Part shown: piece by piece, positions 49,144 to 60,081 of the stretch
How positions within the stretch are numbered: the first letter of the stretch is position 1
Layout of the letters: every line of letters begins with the position of its first letter
Source: Torymus aiolomorphi
Lineage: Eukaryota > Arthropoda > Insecta > Hymenoptera > Torymidae
Assembly (NCBI GenBank): GCA_036365515.1
Contig: CM070873.1
Location: 214,629,376 to 214,693,375 of the forward strand
Length of the DNA stretch: 64,000 nucleotides
Direction of reading: 5' to 3'
Notes under the pieces: model-generated
What the model was told of the DNA's origin: nothing
Seen by the model: only the letters and a program-made list of their open reading frames with translations
Database searches by the model: none
Translations under genes and position numbers: made by a program

Positions 49144-49577
49144 CCCGGATAGCACAAGACGTTTTTTAAACGTCATTATGACGTCAAATTTTAAACCTCG
49201 CGACATCAGAAATATAAGTTGATCAAACGTCATAATGACGTCAGTAAAACGTTGAAAATGTCCGAAGAATTATTTATCCTGTAATATTAATTACTTTAGA
49301 CGTCATAAAAACGTCATAAAAACGTCATAAAACCGGAATAAATACCTCATAAAGGCATTATACTCATATATTTTTCGAAATCTTTGGAATTAATTCATCT
49401 TTTTTTCTCGCTAGGTGGCGTCGAACAATCTCAAAGTAGAAAAATGAGGTTCAGTCTATAAGAGCAAATATTGAAAGAGAGAGTATACGATTTTTTGCCT
49501 GGCGAAGCCGAAAATACAACCTTCCCGATCTTGCGCCGTGAGCAAAAGTGGTACTTTCGGCCCGCTAGGCAAAAAAT
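49144..49577. other. insert rich in ACGTCAT words and TGACGTCA palindromes
   Basis: TGACGTCA occurs at 49179-49186 and 49236-49243, with more ACGTCATAAAA repeats at 49,300-49,331. The 3' part forms an imperfect hairpin (TTTTTTGCCTGGCGAAGCCG with CGGCCCGCTAGGCAAAAAAT). It interrupts an R1 copy, so it is probably itself mobile. No coding frame. Confidence 0.5.
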
Positions 49578-49991
49578 AATTTAAAAAAAAAAAACAAATA
49601 AAGATAATCTTTTAAAATTTTAACTAAATATAGTCTTCAATGAGTTTATTAAGTGGTTAAAAATTTAAGTTGATAAATCAAGTATTCTCTGAGTAAACAC
49701 GATTCGAAAATTAAAAAAAAAAATTTTTAACCTCAAATATCTTTGGTCGTAATGGACCGATTTTTTTTAGGCAACGAACTCGATCTGAAGATATATAAAA
49801 GCTACATCTGTGCCAAATTTCAGGACGATTGGATAATTTTTACTCTTGTTATCGTGCGACAATGAAAACGCAAATTTTTGTTAAATAATTTTTTTCTAAA
49901 AAAAAATGAAGATAATTTCTTGAAATTTTAACCAATTCTGCCGTAAAAAGTAAAAACACCTATAAGTCCATTCTTGCTGTTTCGGAACACG

Positions 49992-50105
49992 ACACACACA
50001 CACACACACACATACACACACACTCACTCACACACACACACTCACACACACACACCCACACACATCCACATACACTCATACACACACACACACACATACA
50101 CACAC
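49992..50105. repeat. (AC)n microsatellite, interrupted
   Basis: ACAC with CATA, TCAC, CCAC and TCCA interruptions over about 115 bp, in an R1 copy. Confidence 0.93.
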
Positions 50106-50230
50106 ATCCACGAAAAAAATGTTCTCACAATCAACAAATATCGACATATACCACCTTAAAAAATCTTTTTGAACATTTTTTGTCTCGAAAATTTTTTCAT
50201 CGTTACAAAGCTTCCTCTATGAGGAAGCAA

Positions 50231-53200
50231 TACAAAGGTGTATGCCAAAATTAAAATTGACAAATTTTTTAATACATGGTTGTGTGTAATTATATGTTAA
50301 ATTCGTCATGAAAAAAATCTTTATGATAAGATTGAAAATATCTGGCGGAAAGAAGATTCTATCTCGGCGAAGCGCATGAAAAGGTCCTATTCCAGACGAG
50401 CGTGTAAGAAGGTGCCATCTTGCAGCTATAAGACCTCTTGCTAGAAAATAAAAATATGGTCGGCTTCTTCATCGAACCGACGCTATACAAACCAATAAAA
50501 ATTTTATGAAAAAGCATTATTACTAAAAAATTCCCTACGATGAACATATATCCACACCCAGCGATGAAAGAAATTATTTCCGATTTTTTTATATTTTTCT
50601 TAATTTTTTTAACCGACTTAATATTATCCGATAGATCCGAAATGCGGATGGATAGGAAATTTCATGACCTTTAAGAAAATGTGCCTACCTCGAACATATA
50701 TCCAAACTCAGCGAAAAAATTATTTTCGATTTTTTCATATTTTTCTTTTTCATTTCGTAAATACATAATATTATTCGATCAACTGTATAATTGAACTTGT
50801 ACAACTCCAAAATGAACTTTATATACCTGTCAAAGATGAACTTGATATCTCTTGCCTTAAGATGTAAGTATAAAAAGTTATGCAATAAAGTCGATCGTAA
50901 ATTGACTAAATAAGTTATTTACAATCTTAAATACTTCATTCTTTAATAATTTCTGAATTGTTTTCTCACAACTCCTACCTGAAATTACAAAAGGAAGAAA
51001 TGAGCTCTACTCCGTTAACATCGGATCAAAAATAAAAATTTCCATAGTTAAAGTGACTTTTCATTAATAAGCAAAATTTACGCTTGTAAGATTTCAAATT
51101 TTATTTTAAAAATTTGTTTCCTATCGTGCCAATAAATATCTTAGTATTATGTAAAGTGATATTCTATTTGTTAGAACTATTGCAGTTATTATATAAATTT
51201 CGATGCAAGACGTCATTTTCAGCCGGTGAGCTTCTTTAAATATTTTCTTTACGTTTAAACTTACATACATGTTTAAATTAATATCACGGACTTTGACATC
51301 ACGATATCTGAAAAATGCAGTATGTTCGAAAAAGTAATGTGACCTATTAAAAATATATTAAATATTTATCGTAAAATATATGAATAAATAATTCATTTGA
51401 CTGTTTCCCTTTTCCTGTTATTTTTAATGTGCCCTCAAAAAAACTTCATACATATAGCCGTAAAGAATTTTATATATTAAAAACATGCTACTACAAGCAT
51501 TAATACTTGAAACTTTAAAATTTTTGGCTTTTCTTGGCTGTAAATATGATAAAATTTTAGTGTGTTCGAATGTGATTTCACGATAATCCTACGGTTCTTT
51601 ACCATCGTAAAACGTTGCGACATCGTCATAAAAGTTTAGCAAACATCGCTTTTTATTCAAATATCGTGACGTCATAACCACGCGACGTCGACCACTACAT
51701 TGATTTTGAAGTAAACAAAATATTTATTTAAAAGTTTTATACTTAATACTAAACAAAACTGTTAAGTAAAGTTAAGTCTTGGACGTTAAGCTGTCGATTA
51801 AAAGCGAATATACAAAAATGTAAAGTTTTCTATTACGATTAACACGTTCCGTTGCTCTTATGTATTTGTCAGAACATAAATAATAGAGACTAATTATTTT
51901 ACTTGTTTAATAAATAGAGACAAAACATAAAAAAGTGACATGTGCATAGGAAATAAATACATAGAAATATTACGATTTAGTCTCTCAAATATACAACTTT
52001 GTCTGTGCCTGTGTAAGTGATAAGACAATGATGTAAAAGAAGTTAATCATACATAATTTATAACTTGTAGGTTTCTATTTCTTTATTTTGATTAGTAATT
52101 TCACTCTCTCTCTCTCTCTCTTTCATGCAAAAGTTCCTTTATAGTGTAAAAATTTTAATAAATATATTATTGAACCTATGTCGGTGGATTCGCATTAAAC
52201 ACAGAAGCAGGGATGATTGTAGGATAGTGGCTCCGGAGCGCGGACAGGAGAGGGGGATGGGAAGAGAAGGAAAGAGGGAATAGAGCAGACGCGCGGGAGA
52301 AAAAAAGAGATGGCGGGAAGATAACGGAGTTAACGAAAAGATACGCCAAGCGGAGGAGCGCGAGGAAATCCTTGGGGATTGCCGAGGCATCGGGCCTTAC
52401 ACGGGTTCGTTTGCAGCGGTAAGACTGCAGAGGGATATAGAAAGCTGCGCGAGTAAAAGAAAACCCGAGTACACGCGCAGCAACGCGCCAAGAGAAAGCG
52501 GAATGGGACGAGCATTGTCGCATTAAAATTCCTTTCGTGTGCGGCGGTTAGGGTGGGATTTGATTACGGCGGACCGCCGTTAGTGGTGCTACCTTCTTCC
52601 TCTCTCTCCCTCCCTCTCTCTTGGCCACGTTGTAGAGGAAGCAAGCACACGCGCGTGGAGCTGCCGCTACGGGAATTTAAGAGTTCCGAAGGCGTTTGAG
52701 GGATATACACCCTCACGCCAGTTCATCCGCTTTCGGAGGGAAACCCCGACTCTCTCAGCTCCCGTTCTTTAAATGAGCCAGAGGGATGCGCGCTTTAATT
52801 GCTGAGTATTGAGGCTGGCTAAATTTTTTCTCACTATCTGCTTTATTCTGTTCAGTTATTCAAGAACATTGTAAACATACTTTTAACCTTTTTATTTCGA
52901 ATGATATAGAACACATATAGAAAGGTGCACGAGTGGTTATGGGAAATAAAGAGCGAAGGAATAGATTTAAATCCGAACTTTAAATTTCAGAATTCTGTCG
53001 AATTTTGTTCAAAATCGAGGTTTGAAGAAAAATAGAGTTGAATTTGCGAAATCAGGTCATCACATTTAAAATCAGCATCCATGTTCGGAATCGGTTATTT
53101 GTTTATTAGAAATTACTTACGGATCTCCAATTCCCGTCGTGCTCGTCAAAGCGTCCAAGCTCATCCACAAAGCGATAAACTTTCGGGAAGTTCGTTGGTC

Positions 53201-56200
53201 TCGGAGAAAAGCAAAACGGCAAGCTCCGAATGCGAGCGGGAGGGATGCGTAGAAATGTCGCGAGTGATAGTCGTTTCAGTCGGGGCGACCGCCGGCCGAA
53301 AAACCCAGCAAGCAATACCTATCACGTGGCTCGTCCTGCTCCTACGTATATATAACTCTTTCGGTCAAGTTGTCGCGAGTCTCTGTTGCCACTGGTCTGC
53401 GTGAAGCTTGACCCTACTTTGGCAGGGCTGTCCGTAACTGCTTACGGGGCACGCGCGTGGGAGGGGGTAGGGGGCAAGAGCCGATGGCGCGCGGCCAAAA
53501 CTTTCCAGGGGGGAAATTGGAAGATGAATATCGATCCATAACGCCTGCGACCTCTCGGACCCCGGCGGCCGCGCCATCGCCTGTGTCAATGTTATCGCGA
53601 GCTTTGTTCCGCGGCTCGACATCAAAGCTGCCGATGCAGCCTGCTTGCCGCCGCTGTTACTGCTGCCCAGTTCTATTATAGGTAGGGGTCCGCGCTTGTA
53701 TATAAATTCTACTGCAGCCTCGAACGGCGTTCGTGCTTCATGTATTCTGGGAACATGGGGATGCTAAGCGATCGGGCCTTGCGAATCTGGAGGGGCACGT
53801 ACGCCTTTTACGTCGGTCAATTACTCGGAGACCAATGCACATTCTAATGAATTTTTCTTTTATCCTGATGATTGATGTGGTATTATCAAAATAACGATTC
53901 GGATGAATTTCTTTAATTATTTTAAAGAATGTTCGGCAATGTTTATTTTATTGAAAAACAAAGTTAAATTTTTGTGGTAACCTACATAAAAACATTGGAA
54001 TTCAGGGAAATTTCGAGCTTCAAAAATTTTATCATCACAAAACTTTTTCTTTCTGGAAACAAAAGTACTGTCAAATTCAGCGGATGTTCGGATAATTTAA
54101 TAAAAATAGGAAATCAGCCAGGTCTTTAAAAAGCGGACGTGTGTCAGCATTGACAAAAAAAGTTCAAGCTAATTTCATTTATAGCAGCTTTAAAAATATC
54201 TCAGTGATTTTTCAGCTTTCCAAGTGATAGGAGCTTTTTCTTCGCGTATATATATAAAACAATTTTCATGCTCTCCGCGCCAATCGCCTACTTCTTCCGA
54301 TGCAGCCGGCCGCAAACATCCAGGCGACATTATCGTCGCGCGGCATTAATATACAAGAGTCGTAAAAGCCGTTTCGCCTAGGCGCGCGTATACGGCGCAC
54401 GACAGGCGCTATCGGCGCCCATCCCAGACCGCGCCGCCGATCTATCCCCGGCGATTGCCGGGCCGCGTTTTGTCACTCGGAATCGCTCGCGGCGTATACG
54501 TGTGAGTTATGTCGCGCGGTCGGCGTTATAGCGCCTGCGGCCCCTATACGCGTTCGCCTCTCTCCCGCTCCGCTCCTCGTCGCACTTGGATTTCGAAATA
54601 TATTACCCCGAATCCATCCCGTGGATGATCGTGTCCGGCGGCGATTTAGTCGTTTCCGCGCCGGATCTGGTGCTGTTTGCACGCCTGCGCGCGTTCAGAC
54701 AATAAGACTCTTTCTTTACTGCCATCGAACGCCAATTTGCATCAAGGTGCACCATTTAACGGTAAAATTAGTTTATTACACGAATTACAAATCACGCTAG
54801 TCAGCCGTAGAATACCATTTTATCGAATAGCCTGATATGTTTAATCGTGAAGTAACAAAGTCATTAAATCTCTTGGCTGCTTAGTATAATTTAAAGTAAA
54901 ATAATGTCTTTTCGCTCGGCAACCGTCATCTATGGGTATTTATTTTCAGAAATAATGGCCACATATATTATATACGCAGTATATATGGAACCGGTACCCT
55001 TGGTCGATCACCGAAATGAAGCAACGCTAAGTGCCTTCAGTACTTGGACGGCTGACTGCTATAACAATTCTGTTCCACTTCAGTAATTGTTTCAGAATAA
55101 AAAATACGATCAATAACCCTAGCCCTAGCATGTATGTGGACAAATCCACAATACTTTAAGCTGTTGCATGTGTGTTTTGATTAAGTAATTTATATACTCG
55201 CTCAAGGGATGATACTGGATTCAATACAACAAGCCCCCTCAGTACCATTGTGTCAATTCAGACAGAGCTTTGATAAAAGGGTCCGTTCTAAGGTAACGCA
55301 TGGCGACAGAAAAGGGATGGACATGGAAAGCGTATGGATATGTACGGAAAAACTGTATAGGCCATTTGGTGAGCTTATCAGGCTGCAGGTGTATGAATAA
55401 ACCAAAAAGTACATACCAAAAGTACTAAAATAATTATCATTTCTTTTTCGTTAAAGTAGCTCACAATTACTGCTTATAAAAAAATCCTGTAAATAAAGTA
55501 TCCTTTAGCCCCTATATTTCGCATAAAAATAATTAATTACTGTTAATTTCATTTTGAAAAAAAAGTAATTTACCCGTTCAAGGATTATTTTATTATTTTA
55601 TTATTTGAAATATTTTTCCACATATAAATATCCACGGCATAAAAAGTTTTTACTTATTTTAAAATAATTACATTTTCATATTTATTTAATTTATTTTTTC
55701 AGAAGAGTTCTGGGTCTGCTGATGCGATCCACGATTGTAATAATAATTCGAAAATTCCTTTTGGTTTCATCATCGTCGCTGGATCCATCTACACGGGCGA
55801 ATAAAAAGTTCACGAGCCGCAAATTCATATTCCTAATATGATTCATGCGAAGTGAACGAAAATAAGAAGAAGTTTGTGCAAGAAAGGAGAGAGGAGAAAA
55901 AGGCGCGCATTCCCGATTCTGTGCATAATGCAGCGCTTGTGTTATTGAAGTGAATAAAAATTCAAAAGTGCATTCGTGTGGGCGAGCGCGCACAGATATC
56001 GACGTGCAGAGGTGTGAAGAATGAAGCAGGTGGGGGTGGGGGGATACAAGACAGGAGCTCGCCCCTCTCGCGTATCCGGCGAAGATCGAGGTTCGCCTAT
56101 TTATTTGAATACCAAACGTGCCGCGTAATATGCTCTCGCACGTGCGCTCACGTTTATACATACACACGCACACAGCGTGTGTACATATAAACAGTTGTAT

Positions 56201-56549
56201 TCTAGTCTTTGGAACGACGTGCCATTACACCGTAGCGTCCCTCGAATACCAAATTCTTCCCTCGACAAGGAGGACTGTATACGCAAAGAGACAAGAAGGC
56301 GGTGTGTACACGGAAGCGAAAGGGTGAAAGAACGCGAGCAAAGCGGGAGAGAAAATCCTATTCCGATGTGCTCGACCTGCGAATCACGCGCGCGGAATTG
56401 ATCTTTCTCTCGCCCCCCCCGCCTCTCTCTCTTTCTCTTATACGGCTATGCGAATGTGCCTGCGTGGTGCTCTATCTTCTTGCTCTACCTCGAATTGCCG
56501 AATAGAGAGTGAGCCGAGACGGATAAGAGAGAGAGAGGGGTAGAGAGGG

Positions 56550-56620
<71 letters not shown>

Positions 56621-58135
56621 TGAGAACAATGGATCGCATCAGAGGGACATTACCATTTACAATTAGACTTTGCTGCCTAATGAGACTTCTGCCTGCCTAC
56701 GTCGTCGGTGTCGCTGCCGGGCGCGAGAGTAGGCGACGGATTACACCAGCTGTTACTCCTCGAACACGAAATTACGAACCCGATGAGATTTGCTAGCCGT
56801 AAATGTAGGAGAAGAAAATGCAAGGAAAAGCATAGTTTTTATTTTCATCTGCTCTAACGGCTTCTTCAATGGGTCCTTTGACTTGAGAGAATTACTCATG
56901 AGCTGTAATACAAGTATAGTACAATTTTGACTTTTTAAATGCACCAAATACAGTCGTATAATATAAGACATATTATATATGTTAAAAGTTTGTTTAATGT
57001 GATTTTTAACAATTGCGTGAATCTAGTAAACATATTATTTTTTTTATTTACACGGTTCCGTTTAATATTGAACATGTAATAAGTGGGAAATATAATAGTA
57101 ATTTATAAGTGTGCAAGCACTCCCGTAAACGAGATACGAGTATGGTTGATACTTCAATATTAATCGGTCGGCATCATTCAAACATTTACATGTGGTCAAT
57201 TGATCGAAACAAAGTACCCTGGTGAAAAACGTCCCGATTACCCCCCTGAAAGCTTCTTAATTTCATAGTTCATCGGCTTTCTCAATCTCGGCTAAACTCT
57301 TTCTTTCTCTTCTTTGCAACAGGACTATTTTTTATTCGCCTCCCTCGACGTGCCTCTAGTATCATTACCACCTCGACTTGGTGGGGCATTGAAAAAAGAG
57401 AAAAACGAGAAGCAGCGGCTGATCCTCTTAGTTCCGTGGCTTGCCGGCCGAGGGATTATCCGTGGTTGCATGCTACCGCTTTACTGTCTTCATTCTTCGA
57501 TGAGCAAACATTTATTTACATTCAAGAGAATTAGCGAGTCATATTAGCGTGCTACACGCCCGTGCCTTAATTATTTTTAGACCGATCAATTTTATTGATG
57601 TTTTCTTTATTTTGCTCGCAGACGGTCGTGCTCAAATACGACTAATGCTGTCATTAAAACCAAAAATATAAATTAATAAATTATGAAAAATTCAAACGAG
57701 TAAATAAGAAATAGCACATATTAAAAGCACATATAAGTGAAATAAGCTGATGTTAGTTTACATTATAATTCTCATAATCACAACAATTTTAACAGTTATG
57801 TAGCATTTTAAGCTGTGACTCAAATCATCATTTTAAATCTTTCAAATATAAATACAAAGATACAAATGAAACGCATATAACGAGCAAATATACTCGTACA
57901 GTTAAATAAAAAGATAAAAAGAAATGAAACTAACTGGGCCGGCTACAAATGAGAAACACGAATAACAAGGAGGCGAGCTTCAATTTCCGAATAATACTCG
58001 AATAATTTTACTTATTTGCCTTTTCATCAGTAACTCAGAATTTCGTAAAATATAAATTGTCAACTCTGCACAAACTTCAAAACAAAACCTTTGTCTAACA
58101 ATATGTTTATAATGTAGGAAATTGTTATAATTTTA
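50231..58135. other. 7.9-kb tract without a recognisable gene
   Basis: AT-rich to 52.1 kb, with a short two-copy direct repeat (GAACATATATCC at about 50,542 and 50,693). GC-rich blocks then follow at 52.2-52.8, 53.1-53.8, 54.3-54.7 and 55.8-56.8 kb. Open frames in these blocks overlap on both strands and none has a domain, splice context or homology that could be recognised. They may be regulatory DNA of the Ig-domain gene. No Ig1 or Ig2 exon was seen. Confidence 0.4.
56547..56618. repeat. (GA)n microsatellite
   Basis: About 70 bp of nearly pure GA after a short GAGAGGGG stretch. Confidence 0.97.
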
Positions 58136-58527
58136 CTTCCTCCTAGAGGAAGCTGTGAAATAGTAAAATTTTAAGTTTTATTAAATCGCTCTAGAAACAC
58201 GAATATAGGTGATAGAAAAGCGAATCACATGATTTTAGAAAATGTCTGTATGGATGTGTGTGCGCGCGCGCGCGTGTGTGTGTATGTGTGTGTGTATGTG
58301 TGTGTGTGCGGCTTTATCTCGGGATCTACTCAATCGATTTTAACCGGACAGAGCTCATTTTTTATGTTTTTTTGTCCGAATTTCGGAAAAAATCCATTTT
58401 CTGATTCGCTGATGCGTTTTTGTTTTATGGTATATTTTCAATTTTAGTAAAATTGATTTTTGCGTTTTTTAACCATAGGATTGAGATATTTGAATTGGAC
58501 AAATATCAGTTCAAAGAGTATAAAAAA
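58136..58527 (+). mobile_element. dispersed repeat R1, truncated copy
   Basis: It starts CTTCCTCCTAGAGGAAGCTG, then a TG/CG tract (58,251-58,306), CTTTATCTCGGGATCTAC and CGATTTTAACCGGACAG, as in 10,162-10,560. It stops at the R2 sequence near 58,528. Confidence 0.75.
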
Positions 58528-59228
58528 ATCGCTGCCAATTCATTGGCACGTAACTTCCTCAAACTTAATTTATTGATTCCTTCCCTGGTAGAAATCCAAA
58601 AAATTTTCTAAAGAAAGCCAGTTATTACTGGCTATTTATATTAGAAACTTGCTATAAAATGGGAATCTCCCTTGTCCAGTTTCTAGTTCCCGGTGAAACG
58701 CTTTTTTCCCTATTATTCGAACATTTAATAGATTCAAAAATAGAATGAGTTTTGCGAAGACAAGCACAAGCTTTTTCCTGAGTATTTTAAAGGTACTAAA
58801 ACTGATCAGTTTTTTAGTCTGGAAATGGCTAGTAGAAGGCCTGTTGTTATGACAAGGAATGAGAGAGATAGAATCTAATGGCAATAAATACATTCTACAT
58901 AATATATCTTCAAAAAGACTGCTGTAAATGGTTTTTCTGTCTGCTCATATTGTTTATATTTTAGTAAGCTATCAGTTACAGTTGAATACCGTCCAATTTA
59001 ACGTCAGTTCTTTAAGTAAACTTAAAACGAAAATTTGGAGGTTATGTCCAATCTATTAAATGTGCGAATAATGGGAGAAAAAGCGTTTCACCTAGGCCTA
59101 TATACTAGCCATTTTTCCTACCTATTTATTGAGATTGTGGCCATTTCAGATAGACAAATTTCCACCAGGGTTTAATTAATTTTTACTTCTAATATTTAAA
59201 ATTTAATACTTTATCTTGTAAGGTGAGA
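58528..59228 (+). repeat. R2 repeat interrupted by a MITE
   Basis: Left part AAATCGCTGCCAATTCATTG to GATTCCTT. The right part resumes TTTAATTAATTTTTACTTC to GGTGAGACT. The same sequence without interruption is at 22,494-22,617. Confidence 0.8.
58583..59170. mobile_element. 588-bp CCCTGG-terminal MITE
   Basis: It begins CCCTGGTAGAAAT and ends ATTTCCACCAGGG. Longer sub-terminal inverted matches include GTGAAACGC...ATTATTCG with CGAATAAT...GCGTTTCAC. It is flanked by TT on both sides where the empty site has a single copy, so the target duplication is 2 bp. It has no coding capacity and shares termini with 20,861-22,143. Confidence 0.85.
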
Positions 59229-59807
59229 CTAACTAGGAGAGGGTCATGGGTCCGGATCTCGGATTCAGCTTAAATTGTGGTATATGTTTTTGGATATACA
59301 AATATGAAGAAAGCTGCAATATTAGACCCTAACGTTAAAAAAAAACTGAAGTTCTGGAAACTTTTAGCTTTATTTTGAAGAAAGTCTTGAAAAAAACCTT
59401 CTCTTAACCCGTTTCCGCCGAAAACGCCACTCGCGTTACATCGGTCTTTGGGAGCTCATAACTAATGCTATAGGTGTCAAAAAAAATTGAAGGGGACATA
59501 TTTTTAAAGTTTAAGACATGCCCTTTCCCATGGTGAATTCAAAATTGCTCCAAAATATTATTAATTATGAAAAAATGCCGTTTAAACAAAATAGGCACGA
59601 TTTTTCCGCTCTCTTTTTTTTTAAATTGAGTTTTCAAAGACTTTCCCGTCGGCAATCGACCTGGAACCTTTATAACCGATGGAATAAATGTCTGAACTTT
59701 AAGAATCCATGGTTCAAAGATCGATTTTTTACCTTAGTATTTTCAAAATGGCGCCCGAAAAGCAAAATGTTTGCAAATACATTCATGATTTTTTTACTCG
59801 AAAACTA
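59229..59807. other. noncoding tract
   Basis: AT-rich, with no recognised gene. The open frame at 59.5-59.9 kb is Phe/Lys-rich low-complexity and runs into the hairpin. Confidence 0.4.
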
Positions 59808-60079
59808 TGAACTTATAGAGAAAATGCCAAGAGTGAAAAAGTTCTTAAAATTACTCAAAGAAATTTTTTCAATGGCTTTTAAGAAAATTTTTTAATTTTG
59901 CAAATGGCAAAATTTTTGCAAATCGAAAAATTGCTCAAACCGCTCCCAAAAAATTCTCGTGTACTTTTTGGCTAGTTCTAAAAACATTTTATCCTTAAAC
60001 ATTTCCTCTATGCATTTAGGTGCATTCTTTGAGTAATTTTAAGAACTTTTTCACTCTTGGCATTTCCTCCATAAGTTCA
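59808..60079. repeat. 272-bp hairpin abutting the palindromic element
   Basis: GAACTTATAGAGAAAATGCC with the following AAGAGTGAAAAAGTTCTT (59,808-59,861) is mirrored at 60,026-60,079. A loop of about 165 bp lies between. It ends two bases before the CACTGAG terminus of the next element. Confidence 0.75.
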
Positions 60080-60081
60080 TA

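Larger units (their letters stand above)
48800..50230 (-). mobile_element. dispersed repeat R1, inverted copy split by an insert
   Basis: R1 phrases (GCAACGAAATTGATCTGA, ATATATAAAAGCTACATCT, TTTAACCTCAAATATCTTT) occur twice, at 48.82-49.14 kb and 49.58-49.92 kb. They are separated by unrelated DNA from about 49,144 to 49,577. The copy ends with an AC tract and the AGCTTCCTCTATGAGGAAGC hairpin near 50,209. Confidence 0.65.

Noticed and set aside
53081..53404. 107-codon frame in a GC-rich block, as a possible gene
   Set aside because: There is no domain, no signal peptide and no Ig similarity. Overlapping frames on the other strand are equally long, as expected in GC-rich noncoding DNA.
55691..56173. 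160-codon minus-strand frame
   Set aside because: It is the longest in the 50-58 kb tract, but it has no recognisable family, its composition shifts along its length, and overlapping frames exist on the plus strand. Not supported as a gene.
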